Positions 34,764-44,118 of a stretch of 64,000 bases of DNA are shown here, piece after piece. The notes below the pieces were generated by a model that was not told the DNA's origin, did no database searches, and saw only the letters and a list, made by a program, of their open reading frames with translations. This DNA comes from DATNPH01 sp036703315 (GTDB lineage Bacteria > Cyanobacteriota > Cyanobacteriia > Cyanobacteriales > Coleofasciculaceae): positions 1 through 64,000 of the forward strand of contig DATNPH010000036.1 of assembly GCA_036703315.1 (NCBI GenBank), written 5' to 3'. Made by a program: the position numbers and the translations under genes. The stretch's first letter is position 1; the number at the start of each line of letters is the position of its first letter.

Positions 34764-36767
34764 ATGAGCGTCTTTGTTGCAGTTGACCAAATTGAAAAAG
34801 TTTTTAACCTATCCGGTGGTGGCAAGTACGTTGCTCTCAAAGGGATTGACTTACAGATTAAAAAAGGAGAATTTGTCTCTCTGATTGGTCACTCCGGTTG
34901 TGGCAAATCCACACTCTTAAATATGATTGCTGGTCTGGATTTGCCGACGGAGGGTGTAGTAAGTCTAGAAGGGCAGCGGATTAAGAAACCGGGTCCTGAT
35001 CGGATGGTGGTATTCCAAAATTACTCCTTGCTGCCTTGGCGGACGGTACGAGAAAACATTGCTCTGGCTGTGAATGCCGTGATGAAAGATATGCCTGCGG
35101 GTGAGCGGAAAGGCATTGTGGAGCAGCACATTGATATGGTGGGGTTGCGCCCTCATGCCGACAAACAGCCAGGAATGTTGTCGGGTGGACAAAAACAACG
35201 CGTGGCGATCGCACGCGCACTTGCCCTTCGTCCAAAACTACTGCTACTGGATGAACCTTTCGGAGCATTGGATGCCTTGACGCGGGGTAATCTGCAAGAG
35301 CAACTGATGAAAATTTGCGAGGAAAATGAAGTTACGGCGGTCATGGTTACCCATGATGTAGACGAAGCCGTACTGTTATCCGATCGCATTGTCATGCTCA
35401 CCAATGGGCCAGAATCGAAGATCGGTCAGATTCTGGATGTCGATATTCCTCGTCCCCGCAAGCGGATGGAAGTGGTGGAACATCCCAGCTACTATAGCTT
35501 GCGTTCTGAGATGATTTACTTCCTCAATCAGCAGAAGCGCATTAAGAAGATTCGGGCAAGGAAAACAGCAGTTATTGCTCGTCATGGTTTGGAAAAAGTC
35601 AACCTTGACATTGGTTTTGTTCCCTTGACCGCTTGTGCTCCCCTCGCGGTTGCCCAAGAAAAAGGCTTCTTCAAAAAACATGGCTTAGATGAAGTCAACC
35701 TCGTGCGCGAAACTAGCTGGCGCGGCATTGTGGATGGAATGGTTGGCGGATATTTAGATGCCGCTCAAATGCCTTCAGGTATGCCCTTGTGGTTAACGTT
35801 GGGAGGGCATGAAAACCAACCCTTGCCAGTTGTTACTGCCCTAACCATGACTCGCAACGGCAACGGCATCACCCTAGATAAGCGATTTTACGACCAAGGA
35901 ATACATACCCTTTCTGATTTTAAAAAGATGCTGTTGGATTCCCCAGCTCAACAGCATAGAATGGGGATGGTTCATCCCTCCTCGATGCACAACCTACTGC
36001 TGCGTTACTGGTTAGCGTCTGGTGGCATCGACCCCGATCGAGATATAGAACTCAAGACTATTCCTCCAGCCCAGATGGTCGTCGATTTGCAAGCAGGAAC
36101 GATCGATGGTTACTGTGTGGGCGAACCCTGGAACATCCGGGCAGCTATGGAAGGAGTCGGTTTCACTGTAGCCACAGATTTGGAACTTTGGCCCGGACAC
36201 CCAGGAAAAGTACTCGGTGTCCGCGAAGACTGGGCTGACACCTATCCCAACACCCATATTGCCTTAGTTAAAGCGTTGCTAGAAGCTTGCCGCTACTGCG
36301 CCGATCCAGCCAATGAACAAGAGGTGCGTAAGATTACCGCTCAGCGCGAGTATGTGAGTACGGATATCGACTATATCCACATGGGAGATCCCAATGCCTC
36401 TACCTGTAACCTAGATGTACCCATGCGCGAGTATGCCCATCACCTGTTCTATGGAGATGGGGTCAATCGCCCCAGTCGAACTGAGCAGCTTTGGCACATG
36501 ACTCAGCTGGCGCGTTGGGATCATACTCCTTTCCCCAGAAACTGGGTAGAAATCCTGGAACGGGTATGCCGAGGGCGTGCGTTCAGCACAGCAGCACGAG
36601 AACTCGGTCTTGTTGATATTAGTTACACCAAAGGCGAGATTCAACTATTCGACGCCACTCCCTTTAATGCCGAAGACCCCATTGGCTATCTCAACAGTCT
36701 GGCGATTAAACGCAATTTCAGCATCGCCGAAGTTGCCCTCGATTCACGTCCTAGCGTAGCCGCTTAG
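34764..36767 (+). CDS. cmpC: Bicarbonate ABC transporter ATPase fused to a binding-protein-like domain, CmpC
   Basis: This 667-residue fusion has an N-terminal ABC ATPase (about residues 1-260: Walker A GHSGCGKST, signature LSGGQKQR, Walker B LLLLDEPFGALDA, switch His in MVTHDVDEA) and a C-terminal CmpA/NrtA-like domain (about 280-660, with GFVPLTACAPLAVAQEKGFF and DGYCVGEPWNIRA). In the family the C-terminal domain has a regulatory role and faces the cytoplasm. The fusion is diagnostic of the NrtC/CmpC subunit. The ATG is preceded by AAGAAGGA. It works with CmpD as the second ATPase. Confidence 0.94.
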   Translation: MSVFVAVDQIEKVFNLSGGGKYVALKGIDLQIKKGEFVSLIGHSGCGKSTLLNMIAGLDLPTEGVVSLEGQRIKKPGPDRMVVFQNYSLLPWRTVRENIALAVNAVMKDMPAGERKGIVEQHIDMVGLRPHADKQPGMLSGGQKQRVAIARALALRPKLLLLDEPFGALDALTRGNLQEQLMKICEENEVTAVMVTHDVDEAVLLSDRIVMLTNGPESKIGQILDVDIPRPRKRMEVVEHPSYYSLRSEMIYFLNQQKRIKKIRARKTAVIARHGLEKVNLDIGFVPLTACAPLAVAQEKGFFKKHGLDEVNLVRETSWRGIVDGMVGGYLDAAQMPSGMPLWLTLGGHENQPLPVVTALTMTRNGNGITLDKRFYDQGIHTLSDFKKMLLDSPAQQHRMGMVHPSSMHNLLLRYWLASGGIDPDRDIELKTIPPAQMVVDLQAGTIDGYCVGEPWNIRAAMEGVGFTVATDLELWPGHPGKVLGVREDWADTYPNTHIALVKALLEACRYCADPANEQEVRKITAQREYVSTDIDYIHMGDPNASTCNLDVPMREYAHHLFYGDGVNRPSRTEQLWHMTQLARWDHTPFPRNWVEILERVCRGRAFSTAARELGLVDISYTKGEIQLFDATPFNAEDPIGYLNSLAIKRNFSIAEVALDSRPSVAA

Positions 36768-36875
36768 AGAATTGGTTGTTTGTTGTTTGTTGTTTGACTA
36801 ATAACCAACAACCAATAACTAACAACCAATAACCAATAACTAACAACCAATAACCAATAACCAACAACAAGACCA
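36768..36875. repeat. cmpC-cmpD spacer with inverted STRR arrays
   Basis: This 108-nt spacer has TTGGTTGTTTGTTGTTTG-type repeats (36773-36797) followed by about nine CCAATAA/CCAACAA heptamers in the opposite sense (36802-36868), again able to pair. Confidence 0.85.
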
Positions 36876-37739
36876 ATGCTTAACAGCCCTCTGTCCTTTA
36901 GCGATAGCCAAACCCTCACGACGCCCAAGCCAGCGGCAACTGCCACTAAGCGTGAAGCATTCCTGACAATTAAGGATGTTTCCAAAGTTTATCCGACCAA
37001 GAAAGGGCCTTTCACTGTACTTGACGGCGTTAACCTGACTGTAGAGGAAGGTGAATTTATCTGCGTTATCGGTCACTCTGGCTGTGGCAAATCGACACTG
37101 CTGAATATGGTATCGGGTTTCGCCTTTCCCACTGATGGAGAAGTGCGGTTGCAAGGACAGCCCATCACTAAGCCGGGACCAGACCGCATGGTAGTGTTCC
37201 AAAACTATGCCCTATTGCCTTGGCGGACTGCTTTTGAAAATGTCTACCTGGCTGTTCACGCTGTTCACCCAAACAAGCCGCAGGCTGAGAAAAGAGCGAT
37301 CGTGCGAGATCATCTAGCAATGGTGGGACTGAGTGACGCGGCTGACAAAAAACCACCCCAAATGTCTGGTGGGATGAGACAACGGGTATCGATCGCACGA
37401 GCTTTAGCGGTTCGTCCCCAAGTCTTGATTCTAGATGAGCCGTTTGGTGCGTTGGATGCCATCACGAAGGAAGAGTTGCAGGAAGAACTGCTAAAAATTT
37501 GGAACGATCATCGATGCACGGTTCTGATGATTACCCACGATATTGATGAAGCACTATTCCTGTCAGATCGGTTGGTGATGATGACCAATGGCCCTGCGGC
37601 TAAAATCGGGGAGATTATGGAAATTCCCTTCCCACGTCCACGCGATCGTGCCCGGATTATGGAAGATCCGCATTACTACAAACTGCGGAATCATGCCCTA
37701 GACTACCTCTTCCACCGCTTCGCTCACGACGACGAATAG
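36876..37739 (+). CDS. cmpD: Bicarbonate ABC transporter ATP-binding protein CmpD
   Basis: This 287-residue stand-alone ABC ATPase shows Walker A GHSGCGKST, Q-loop VVFQNYALLPWRT, signature MSGGMRQR, Walker B VLILDEPFGALDA and switch MITHDIDEA. It resembles the ATPase half of CmpC but lacks the binding-protein domain, as expected for CmpD/NrtD. The N-terminal 28 residues before the ABC fold are a variable extension. It is the last gene of the operon and is followed by a hairpin before the convergent kinase gene. Confidence 0.93.
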   Translation: MLNSPLSFSDSQTLTTPKPAATATKREAFLTIKDVSKVYPTKKGPFTVLDGVNLTVEEGEFICVIGHSGCGKSTLLNMVSGFAFPTDGEVRLQGQPITKPGPDRMVVFQNYALLPWRTAFENVYLAVHAVHPNKPQAEKRAIVRDHLAMVGLSDAADKKPPQMSGGMRQRVSIARALAVRPQVLILDEPFGALDAITKEELQEELLKIWNDHRCTVLMITHDIDEALFLSDRLVMMTNGPAAKIGEIMEIPFPRPRDRARIMEDPHYYKLRNHALDYLFHRFAHDDE

Positions 37740-37745
37740 CCTTCC

Positions 37746-37764
37746 GGGTGGGTAGTACCCACCC
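37746..37764. terminator. Hairpin between cmpD and the convergent REC-kinase gene
   Basis: GGGTGGGTA (37746-37754) and TACCCACCC (37756-37764) form a near-perfect dyad between converging genes. The loop is tiny and there is no long T-run, so bidirectional termination is only probable. Confidence 0.55.
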
Positions 37765-37798
37765 TATTCATTCATCCACACCCAGTTCAGGTTTTCAG

Positions 37799-39175
37799 CT
37801 AAGGGCATTTACCTGGAGCGATCGGCAACTCAATCACAAACTCTGTTCCTTGACCAGGGGTTGAATGGCACCTCAACTGACCACCATGTCTGTTTACCAC
37901 AATTTGGTAGCTAATCGATAACCCCAAACCCGCGCCACTGCCCACAGGCTTCGTGGTAAAAAATGGGTCAAATATCTTATGAAGCACTTCCTCACTCATC
38001 CCCGGACCATTATCCGCAACCCGAATCACAACGAAGTCCGTTGTCCGTTGTCCGTTGTCCGTTGTTTCTTGTTCAGAGCTACTGACCACTGAGGTACTAA
38101 TGGTAATTATCCGTGGAGAAGGTTGACTTTCCAGGGCGTCAATAGCGTTATTAAGCAGATTCATAAACACCTGATTCAACGGACTAGCATAACAGGTGAC
38201 TAGTGGCAGTTGACCATAGTCTTTAATTACCTCAATAGATGAGCGAGCGCCTTCTGCATTCAGTCGGTGCTGCGAACTGAGTAGGATATTGTTAATGTTT
38301 TCATTAAGATTTACAGGTTTTAGCTCTAATTCATCCAGTTGTGAGAAATTTCTAAGAGATAGAAAAGATAGAACAATTTCCTGGATACGCTCTGCGCCTA
38401 CTTGCATCGAATCTATTAGTTTTTTCCAGTCTTCTATCAAAAAATTTAAGTCAATTTCAGAAGTTAAATACTGAATTTCTGGCGTGGCATAAGGGTAAGT
38501 CTGTTTGTAGAGTTCAATTAGACTAGTTAGGTCTTGGAAGTATTGACGAGCTAGAGGAAGATTACCGTAGATAAAGCTAGTAGGATTGTTAATTTCGGAC
38601 GCAATATTTACTACCATTTGCCCAATACTAGACATTTTTTCGCTTTGAATTAGCTGGGCTTGAGTACGTTTTAATTCCTCAAGAATCAGTTCTAGCTCTT
38701 GCGCCTTTTCTCGTTCTCGTGCTTCCGATTTTTGGCGAAAGCAAATTTCCTCGTGGAGACGTGTATTTTGCTCATTCAGTTGCCTTTGAAGCTCTCGAAG
38801 AGTCAGTTGGTTCCTTACACGAGCAAAAACCTCTTCACACTGAAATGGTTTAGTGATGTAGTCTACACCACCAACATCAAAAGCTTTAACTTTATCAAGT
38901 ACACTATTCAATGCACTAATAAAAATTACGGGAATTTCTCTGGTTTCAGATATCGATTTTAACTTTTGACAGACTTCATAACCATTCATGTCTGGCATAT
39001 TGACATCTAGCAAAACTAAATCAGGTTTTGTCACCTGTATTCCTTGTAATGCAAGTTTACCGCTAAGGGCTCTTTTAACTTGATACCCCTGAGACTCCAG
39101 CAAAGCAGACAAAAGTATCAAGTTATCTGGGGTATCATCAACGATAAGGATATTTTCTTTTGTTGTTAAAGACAT
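37799..39175 (-). CDS. REC-histidine kinase hybrid lacking the phosphoacceptor histidine
   Basis: The 458-residue cytoplasmic protein has an N-terminal receiver (Asp57 in LVLLDVNMPDMNG, Lys109), a coiled coil (about 125-180), a HisKA-like helix and a HATPase_c domain. In the H box, where relatives read AHEINNP, this protein reads ASEINNP: Ser193 replaces the phosphoacceptor His (codon TCC, two changes from a His codon). The N box (LLNNAIDAL), G1 (DNGPGM) and G2 (GAGLGLSI) are intact, so it may bind ATP but cannot autophosphorylate normally. Residues about 366-381 (QETTDNGQRTTD) are encoded by a GTCCGTT heptamer array inserted in frame. Its start is 12 nt after the bacteriophytochrome stop, so they form an operon. 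Confidence 0.9.
   Translation of the reverse strand: MSLTTKENILIVDDTPDNLILLSALLESQGYQVKRALSGKLALQGIQVTKPDLVLLDVNMPDMNGYEVCQKLKSISETREIPVIFISALNSVLDKVKAFDVGGVDYITKPFQCEEVFARVRNQLTLRELQRQLNEQNTRLHEEICFRQKSEAREREKAQELELILEELKRTQAQLIQSEKMSSIGQMVVNIASEINNPTSFIYGNLPLARQYFQDLTSLIELYKQTYPYATPEIQYLTSEIDLNFLIEDWKKLIDSMQVGAERIQEIVLSFLSLRNFSQLDELELKPVNLNENINNILLSSQHRLNAEGARSSIEVIKDYGQLPLVTCYASPLNQVFMNLLNNAIDALESQPSPRIITISTSVVSSSEQETTDNGQRTTDFVVIRVADNGPGMSEEVLHKIFDPFFTTKPVGSGAGLGLSISYQIVVNRHGGQLRCHSTPGQGTEFVIELPIAPGKCP
38036..38064. repeat. STRR, heptamer GTCCGTT, inside a kinase gene
   Basis: Four perfect tandem copies of GTCCGTT plus one base lie within the HATPase-coding part of the REC-kinase gene, adding an in-frame polar loop to the protein. 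Confidence 0.95.
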
Positions 39176-39187
39176 GAGAGCTTTATG

Positions 39188-42100
39188 TTACTCACCGATA
39201 ACTTCATTCATTTCTGTTGTCAGTATTTTTTCAGCCACATCGATGATTAAGTCCAGACGTAAATTATCGACCCAATGGGTCAAGATGTTGGCAAGAGTAT
39301 CCTCTTGTTTTGGGATTTGCTTGATTAGCTCAATAACTTGGTGCTCATCCAATTCAAGTGCTGCCTGAGATAGCGCTTGCACCCATTCTTTTGGCATCCG
39401 ACTCAAGACATCCTTTGCCACCTGTAAAGGCTGGGCTGGCAATTGGGATGAAGTAGGCTGATTTTCCTCTTCGTAGATATATTGCACCCCTAGCTGATCT
39501 GCCATCTTTTCAAAGAGCATCTCCTCCCAGAAGAGTTTAGGCATGAAATCATCACAGCCAGCTTCTAAAATACCTGAGCGCTCTTGAGAGAAAGTATGGG
39601 CAGTTAAGGCAATAATAATAGTTGCTTGGCCTTTAAGTGTAGCCTTAATTTGTTTAGTGGCTTCATACCCATCCATCACTGGCATCTGCATATCCATCCA
39701 AATCAAGTGGGGTTCCCAATCATTCCATAAGGCAACAGCTTCAACTCCATTAACAGCTGATTGAACTTGAAAACCCACTGATTCGAGAAGCTTAACCAAC
39801 AGAAGACGGTTTTCCTCTACATCCTCAACCACCAAGATACGATAGGGCGGTTGATTCGGTTCTAAGCCAATGACTCGCTTAGAGGGTGATGTTGTTCGTA
39901 CATCAGTTCCTTTAGCCCGAAAGATTTGAATATCAAAGCTAAAATTTGAACCTTGACCAAGGGTGCTTCTGATGGTAACTTCTCCACCCATCAAGCGTAT
40001 AAATTGTCGGCTAATGGCTAAACCCAAGCCCGTTCCTTGCATCGATTGACGACCCGTTTCGGTCTGCACGAAAGGATCGAATAAGGTGTTGAGTTCTGAC
40101 GGGGCTATACCAGAGCCAGTATCTTCGACTTCAAAGGTGATACCTAGTTGTTCATTGCTGATTGCTTTTTCTTGATCATTAGCTATTAACAATTGACTAC
40201 TAGCAATTTTAACGTCCAACCTAACACTGCCCTGTTGAGTAAATTTGATTGCGTTTTCTAGTAAATTAATTAGGACTTGACGCAACTTACTCTCGTCTGT
40301 TGTTACATATTGAGGAACCTCTGGCATTCGGTAAAAAATAAGCTGTACTCCCTTAGCATTAGCTTTGAGTTTTAGTCTTTCTTGGATTGTGTCAAGTAGC
40401 TGATATAGGTCAAAGCTATGTTCATTGAGTGTTAACCGACCTGCCTCTATTTTGGACATTTCCAGAACATCATTGATCAGTTCCAGCAAGTGTTCACCAC
40501 TACGATTGATAATTTCTATATTTTGTAGCTGCTCTGGAGACAAGCCATTGTCACGAGTCAATACTTGGGTGAAGCCAAGGATGGCGTTAAGTGGGGTACG
40601 CAATTCATGGCTCATTTTTGCCAAGAACTGGCTTTTAGCTCGGTTAGCTATTTCAGCTTTTTCAGCAGCGTCTTGCAGCGCCAACTGAGAAAATTCTAAC
40701 GCCGCTAGCATTAGCGTACTTCTTAGTTCCAGCGCAGCATCAATTTCAACGGGTTGCCAGAGTAAAGACTTTTCGCGAACAGTTTCTTTCCACAACTCAA
40801 AAGATTTACGCGGCGACAAACGCAGACTACCATCATTTTCAACGGATACAGGTTTATTAGGATTTCCCCCCCAGTTGACCGTTTGAATGACTTCAGGCCT
40901 AAACCAGAGAACATGATAGGAAGCCTGATTTAGGAAAATAGAAATTGCGAGTAAGCCACTAGCTACGTCTTTGAATTCTTTTGCTTTCGGATAAAGCTGG
41001 GAAAGGGAATTTGTAAAAAAGACTTCTTTTCGGCAGGAAGTTAATAGCCAAGCCAGTAAATCATGGATAGCATCTTTGGGCGGAGTTTGACCGAGTAGAG
41101 TTGACTCGTTGCCTAAGTAAATGACAGCTCCAGTCGCTTGAACTAAATCTAGTAGACTTTTTGTATTCTGTTCTAATATGCTACCAATAAACTGAGGATT
41201 AACAGAGGTTTTCCGTTTTAAATTTTGTTTAATATAGTTGATTTCTTTGCGATTATGTTCTGCTGATTCTTCTTGTTTATTTACTATATATACAGACATC
41301 ATTTGACCTAGCAATTCACAATATTTTCTGATTTCGTAATTAATATACTTAGGCGATTCATGATGTCCAATAATTAAGCCCCAAAGTTTTTGCTCGTTAA
41401 TTAGAGAAATACATATAGAAGCAGAAACCCCCATGTTTTTAGAATATTCTCTATGAAGTGGAGAAACACTTCTAAGCAGAGAAAAGCTTAAATCCAAAGG
41501 AGCATCTGTCAGAGGATTATTAACGGGAATAATTTCGGCTGGCTGGTAATCCATATTGACAATTAATCGCAGCCAGTTTTCGTAATAAAGTTTTCTCGCC
41601 TGTTGAGGAATGTCAGAAGCTGGATAATGTAAATCCAAGTAGGGTTCTAGTCCTTCTTTCTTGTCCTCAGCAATAATAATTCCACTCTCATCGGGTTCAA
41701 ACTGATAAATCATTACTCGATCATAGCCGGTGATTTTCCTAAATTCTTTAACAATTAATTGGATTGATTCACCGAATGTCGAAGCTTTTTTTATTTTTAA
41801 TATTGAAGATTTGATTAAATGATAAAAATTAATTTCAGAAGTCTCTTTTGAAATTAAGATTGGTTCTAATTCTAAAATTAACATGCCATCATATCGATGC
41901 AGCATACCATTAAAGGCTACAGATTTTTCTTGAATTTCTACTGTCAGTTTTATAGGATTGAATAGTTCCGGGGTTTCCTGGAAAATACAAGTGGATATAA
42001 GTTCGATCTGAGATTGAGAGAATAAACAGTTTAAGTCTTGGTTAATTAATGATTGAGCTGAAATACCAAAAAAATTTTCGGTATTATTACTAATTTGTAA

Positions 42101-42241
42101 AATCTTGAGTTGTGGCTCTTGTAGAGCTAAAAGAATACCATGGGGCTGAATCGAGCCCGGAATCTGGATGGCTTCGCGATCGCAGTTGCTTAAATCAACT
42201 TCCTGTGATGTAACGAAATTTCCTGGCGTCATATGTTTCAA
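39188..42241 (-). CDS. Bacteriophytochrome hybrid histidine kinase (PAS-GAF-PHY-HisKA-HATPase-REC)
   Basis: This 1017-residue light sensor has PAS (Cys20 in SNCDRE before PGSIQPHG), GAF (about 140-320) with PASDIP (Asp210) and SVSPLHREY..NMGV (His263), PHY (about 330-510, PRKSF tongue motif 477-481), HisKA with His545, HATPase_c, and a C-terminal receiver with Asp850. The N-terminal Cys with no GAF Cys is the biliverdin-binding pattern of bacteriophytochromes, so red/far-red sensing with biliverdin is inferred. After the receiver comes a helical tail without a clear HPt His. Residues about 682-700 (LLIANDQEKAISNEQLG) look like translated repeat DNA. A second start at Met4 is possible. It is followed by the REC-pseudokinase gene. 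Confidence 0.94.
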   Translation of the reverse strand: MKHMTPGNFVTSQEVDLSNCDREAIQIPGSIQPHGILLALQEPQLKILQISNNTENFFGISAQSLINQDLNCLFSQSQIELISTCIFQETPELFNPIKLTVEIQEKSVAFNGMLHRYDGMLILELEPILISKETSEINFYHLIKSSILKIKKASTFGESIQLIVKEFRKITGYDRVMIYQFEPDESGIIIAEDKKEGLEPYLDLHYPASDIPQQARKLYYENWLRLIVNMDYQPAEIIPVNNPLTDAPLDLSFSLLRSVSPLHREYSKNMGVSASICISLINEQKLWGLIIGHHESPKYINYEIRKYCELLGQMMSVYIVNKQEESAEHNRKEINYIKQNLKRKTSVNPQFIGSILEQNTKSLLDLVQATGAVIYLGNESTLLGQTPPKDAIHDLLAWLLTSCRKEVFFTNSLSQLYPKAKEFKDVASGLLAISIFLNQASYHVLWFRPEVIQTVNWGGNPNKPVSVENDGSLRLSPRKSFELWKETVREKSLLWQPVEIDAALELRSTLMLAALEFSQLALQDAAEKAEIANRAKSQFLAKMSHELRTPLNAILGFTQVLTRDNGLSPEQLQNIEIINRSGEHLLELINDVLEMSKIEAGRLTLNEHSFDLYQLLDTIQERLKLKANAKGVQLIFYRMPEVPQYVTTDESKLRQVLINLLENAIKFTQQGSVRLDVKIASSQLLIANDQEKAISNEQLGITFEVEDTGSGIAPSELNTLFDPFVQTETGRQSMQGTGLGLAISRQFIRLMGGEVTIRSTLGQGSNFSFDIQIFRAKGTDVRTTSPSKRVIGLEPNQPPYRILVVEDVEENRLLLVKLLESVGFQVQSAVNGVEAVALWNDWEPHLIWMDMQMPVMDGYEATKQIKATLKGQATIIIALTAHTFSQERSGILEAGCDDFMPKLFWEEMLFEKMADQLGVQYIYEEENQPTSSQLPAQPLQVAKDVLSRMPKEWVQALSQAALELDEHQVIELIKQIPKQEDTLANILTHWVDNLRLDLIIDVAEKILTTEMNEVIGE

Positions 42242-43260
42242 GAGAAAGTTCCATCAAATATCTTCTAATTATTTTTAAAAAATAAAGATTTTATTATTGT
42301 AATATTAATATAATTTAAATATTTTCTTTGTTATTTTAGGCTGATTTTTTAAACTCTAGAAAAGTAAAAACATTTCGTATTGTACTCTATTATTTTTTAT
42401 TTTAGCAATAATTTGTGAAGGGAACACCTGCTGATATGAGAATTCCAGCTGTCATGTAGCAGTTATTGCACAGAAGCTACTTTCACCCAAAATTGAATGC
42501 AGGATTAATAATGATAACCTTGCTTGACGACATTCGAGAAAAGCATTAATGAAGCAGACCAAAGATAGATGATTTTTCTCTACCCAGGGCAATAGCTTAG
42601 AGGTGATTCATAAAGTAAATATTAAGGAAACAATTGCCTGTTTCTGTGGTGCTGCCCCTAGTTTCCCTTAAAAAAGGGGTGGGGGATAAGATTTTCTCTA
42701 TAAATGACATATGACTTCCTACTAATGGGTGAACCTACTGGATGAATCTACATCATCCAATGGGATCATCTGCTTATGTGAAGGGCAATTGTCGCTGTTA
42801 CCAATAAAATGCTTATTGCAACTTAACTATTAGGTGAAAAGCAACAATGAATATTGCAGTGAGGGAGATGCTAGCAACTCTTTAGCTGCAACAAACTACA
42901 AACTACAAGCAATGAGTAGAGGATTGCGGAACAAGGTGCAAAAATCTAGCCACTTTGTTGTTTTGTCCAGTAAAGTCGGCTTTAACCGATCTTAAGCACC
43001 TCATAGGTTAAATCACTCAAGTGCTGACACATCAAGGGGGAAACCGGAGAACCTGCCGATAACTAGCTCAGATATATGAGTAGCTTGTTGCGTGGCAATC
43101 TGACAACCAGACTGAAGTATCTAAGAGAATTCAAACTAGCAGTCTACAGTCAAATCAAGAACGGCAACAGAGGATAAACCCTTCAACTGAAACACACAAA
43201 AGATTCCTTCTGTTGAAATAGTATTGCAATTTGTGACAGTAGCTTAATGGGGCTTTTACG
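42242..43260. other. Kilobase intergenic region, no supported gene
   Basis: This region is AT-rich next to the phytochrome gene, then of mixed composition. A dispersed CCCCTAGTTTCCCTTAAAAAAGGGGTGGGGG palindrome-like repeat lies near 42655-42687. No credible open frame, tRNA or terminator-bounded RNA was seen. It should contain promoters for the phytochrome gene and the 127-residue gene. Confidence 0.5.
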
Positions 43261-43644
43261 ATGAACGTTGAAACTACCAAATCTTTAAATCAAACTTCCA
43301 ATAGCCACCTTCACACTATAGAAGTTATCAACGGAATTGATAGTGAGGCTTTGACCGAGCTATTACTAGAGGAACTCCATAAAGCGCTATGCTGGCAAAA
43401 ACAAACCCTTGCGGAGGCGGCAAGGGAGATTCAGGTACAGCTCAAGCGACTTGAGGAAACTAATCCGACTGCAACTGAAGCAGAGCAACATGCTTTTGTC
43501 ACTGCTGCCATTCCGCCAACACGTAGAGATCGTTTTCTGAGTGCTTTGCAAGCTGGATGGAAGGAAGCAATTAAAGAATTTCTGGATCACTCCTACCTTA
43601 ATGTTGGTATTGCAATGCTGGAGGAATGGAAGTTAGCCGAGTAA
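43261..43644 (+). CDS. Small protein of unknown function
   Basis: This 127-residue soluble protein has a helical middle (LTELLLEELHKALCWQKQTLAEAAREIQ) that could be amphipathic, and a conserved-looking C-terminal block IPPTRRDRFLSALQAGWKEAIKEF ending in VGIAMLEEWK. I have the impression of similar small cyanobacterial proteins but cannot name the family. There is no signal peptide or membrane segment. It is monocistronic, with an unusually long gap upstream. Confidence 0.7.
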   Translation: MNVETTKSLNQTSNSHLHTIEVINGIDSEALTELLLEELHKALCWQKQTLAEAAREIQVQLKRLEETNPTATEAEQHAFVTAAIPPTRRDRFLSALQAGWKEAIKEFLDHSYLNVGIAMLEEWKLAE

Positions 43645-43752
43645 ATGCTTTAATTTTTAGGAGGGTTGCCACGATCGCTCTGAGACTATTTCAGGAGAAA
43701 CGGAACGGGGAAGGATTTTAGATGCTTCCCACCTCTGGTTTGTTTTCTCACA

Positions 43753-44118
43753 CTACTGGTCACAGATATAGACAATGTAGCGACCATCAGCACTGATGTC
43801 TGGCTGTTCTTGGAGCGAATTAGGCTGGTTGAGTCCAGGTCAATCTATAAGACACCGCGGCTGAAGTCATAGAGGTAAATACTTTGTTGTCGCAAGCGAT
43901 CGCCAGTAAAAACTAAGTACACCATTCTAAGAAAAGTGGAGTCCTTGGTAAGTAGCTGCACTGTTGAGAGTTAAACCAAGGCTTTGAGTGAGTGAAGTCA
44001 AGAAGCTGCGTGAACTAAAACTATCCCCTAGGGAATCGCCGCAACGACCCAATCCGAGGATCAAGCCAATTGCCAAAACGTCCATTAGCAAATCACCCCA
44101 GCTAAGAAAGTACTTCAT
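43753..44118 (-). pseudogene. Decayed TolB-like beta-propeller fragment
   Basis: Three frames on the minus strand together give a small TolB-type protein: an N-terminal signal-like segment (MKYFLSWGDLLMDVLAIG), then LVFTGDRLRQQSIYLYDFSR in a second frame, then PGLNQPNSLQEQPDISADGR and YIVYICDQ-stop in a third. The PGLN...PDISADGRYIVY pattern is characteristic of TolB/WD40-like blades. At least two frameshifts (near 43930 and 43840) and a TAG at 43927 break it, so it is a pseudogene. Its start overlaps the end of the pedR-like gene, suggesting past co-translation. Confidence 0.6.

Noticed and set aside
33709..36875. CRISPR arrays in the cmp operon spacers
   Set aside because: The units are 7 bp long and directly adjoining; they are STRRs.
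32347..37739. Nitrate transporter nrtABCD
   Set aside because: The gene order and fused C subunit fit both systems, but the binding protein carries CmpA-type motifs (PIVEAAPLIIAQEKGFF, QMPMPHLITEG, DAFSTGDPWPYRI) rather than the NrtA equivalents, and no nirA or narB gene is nearby.
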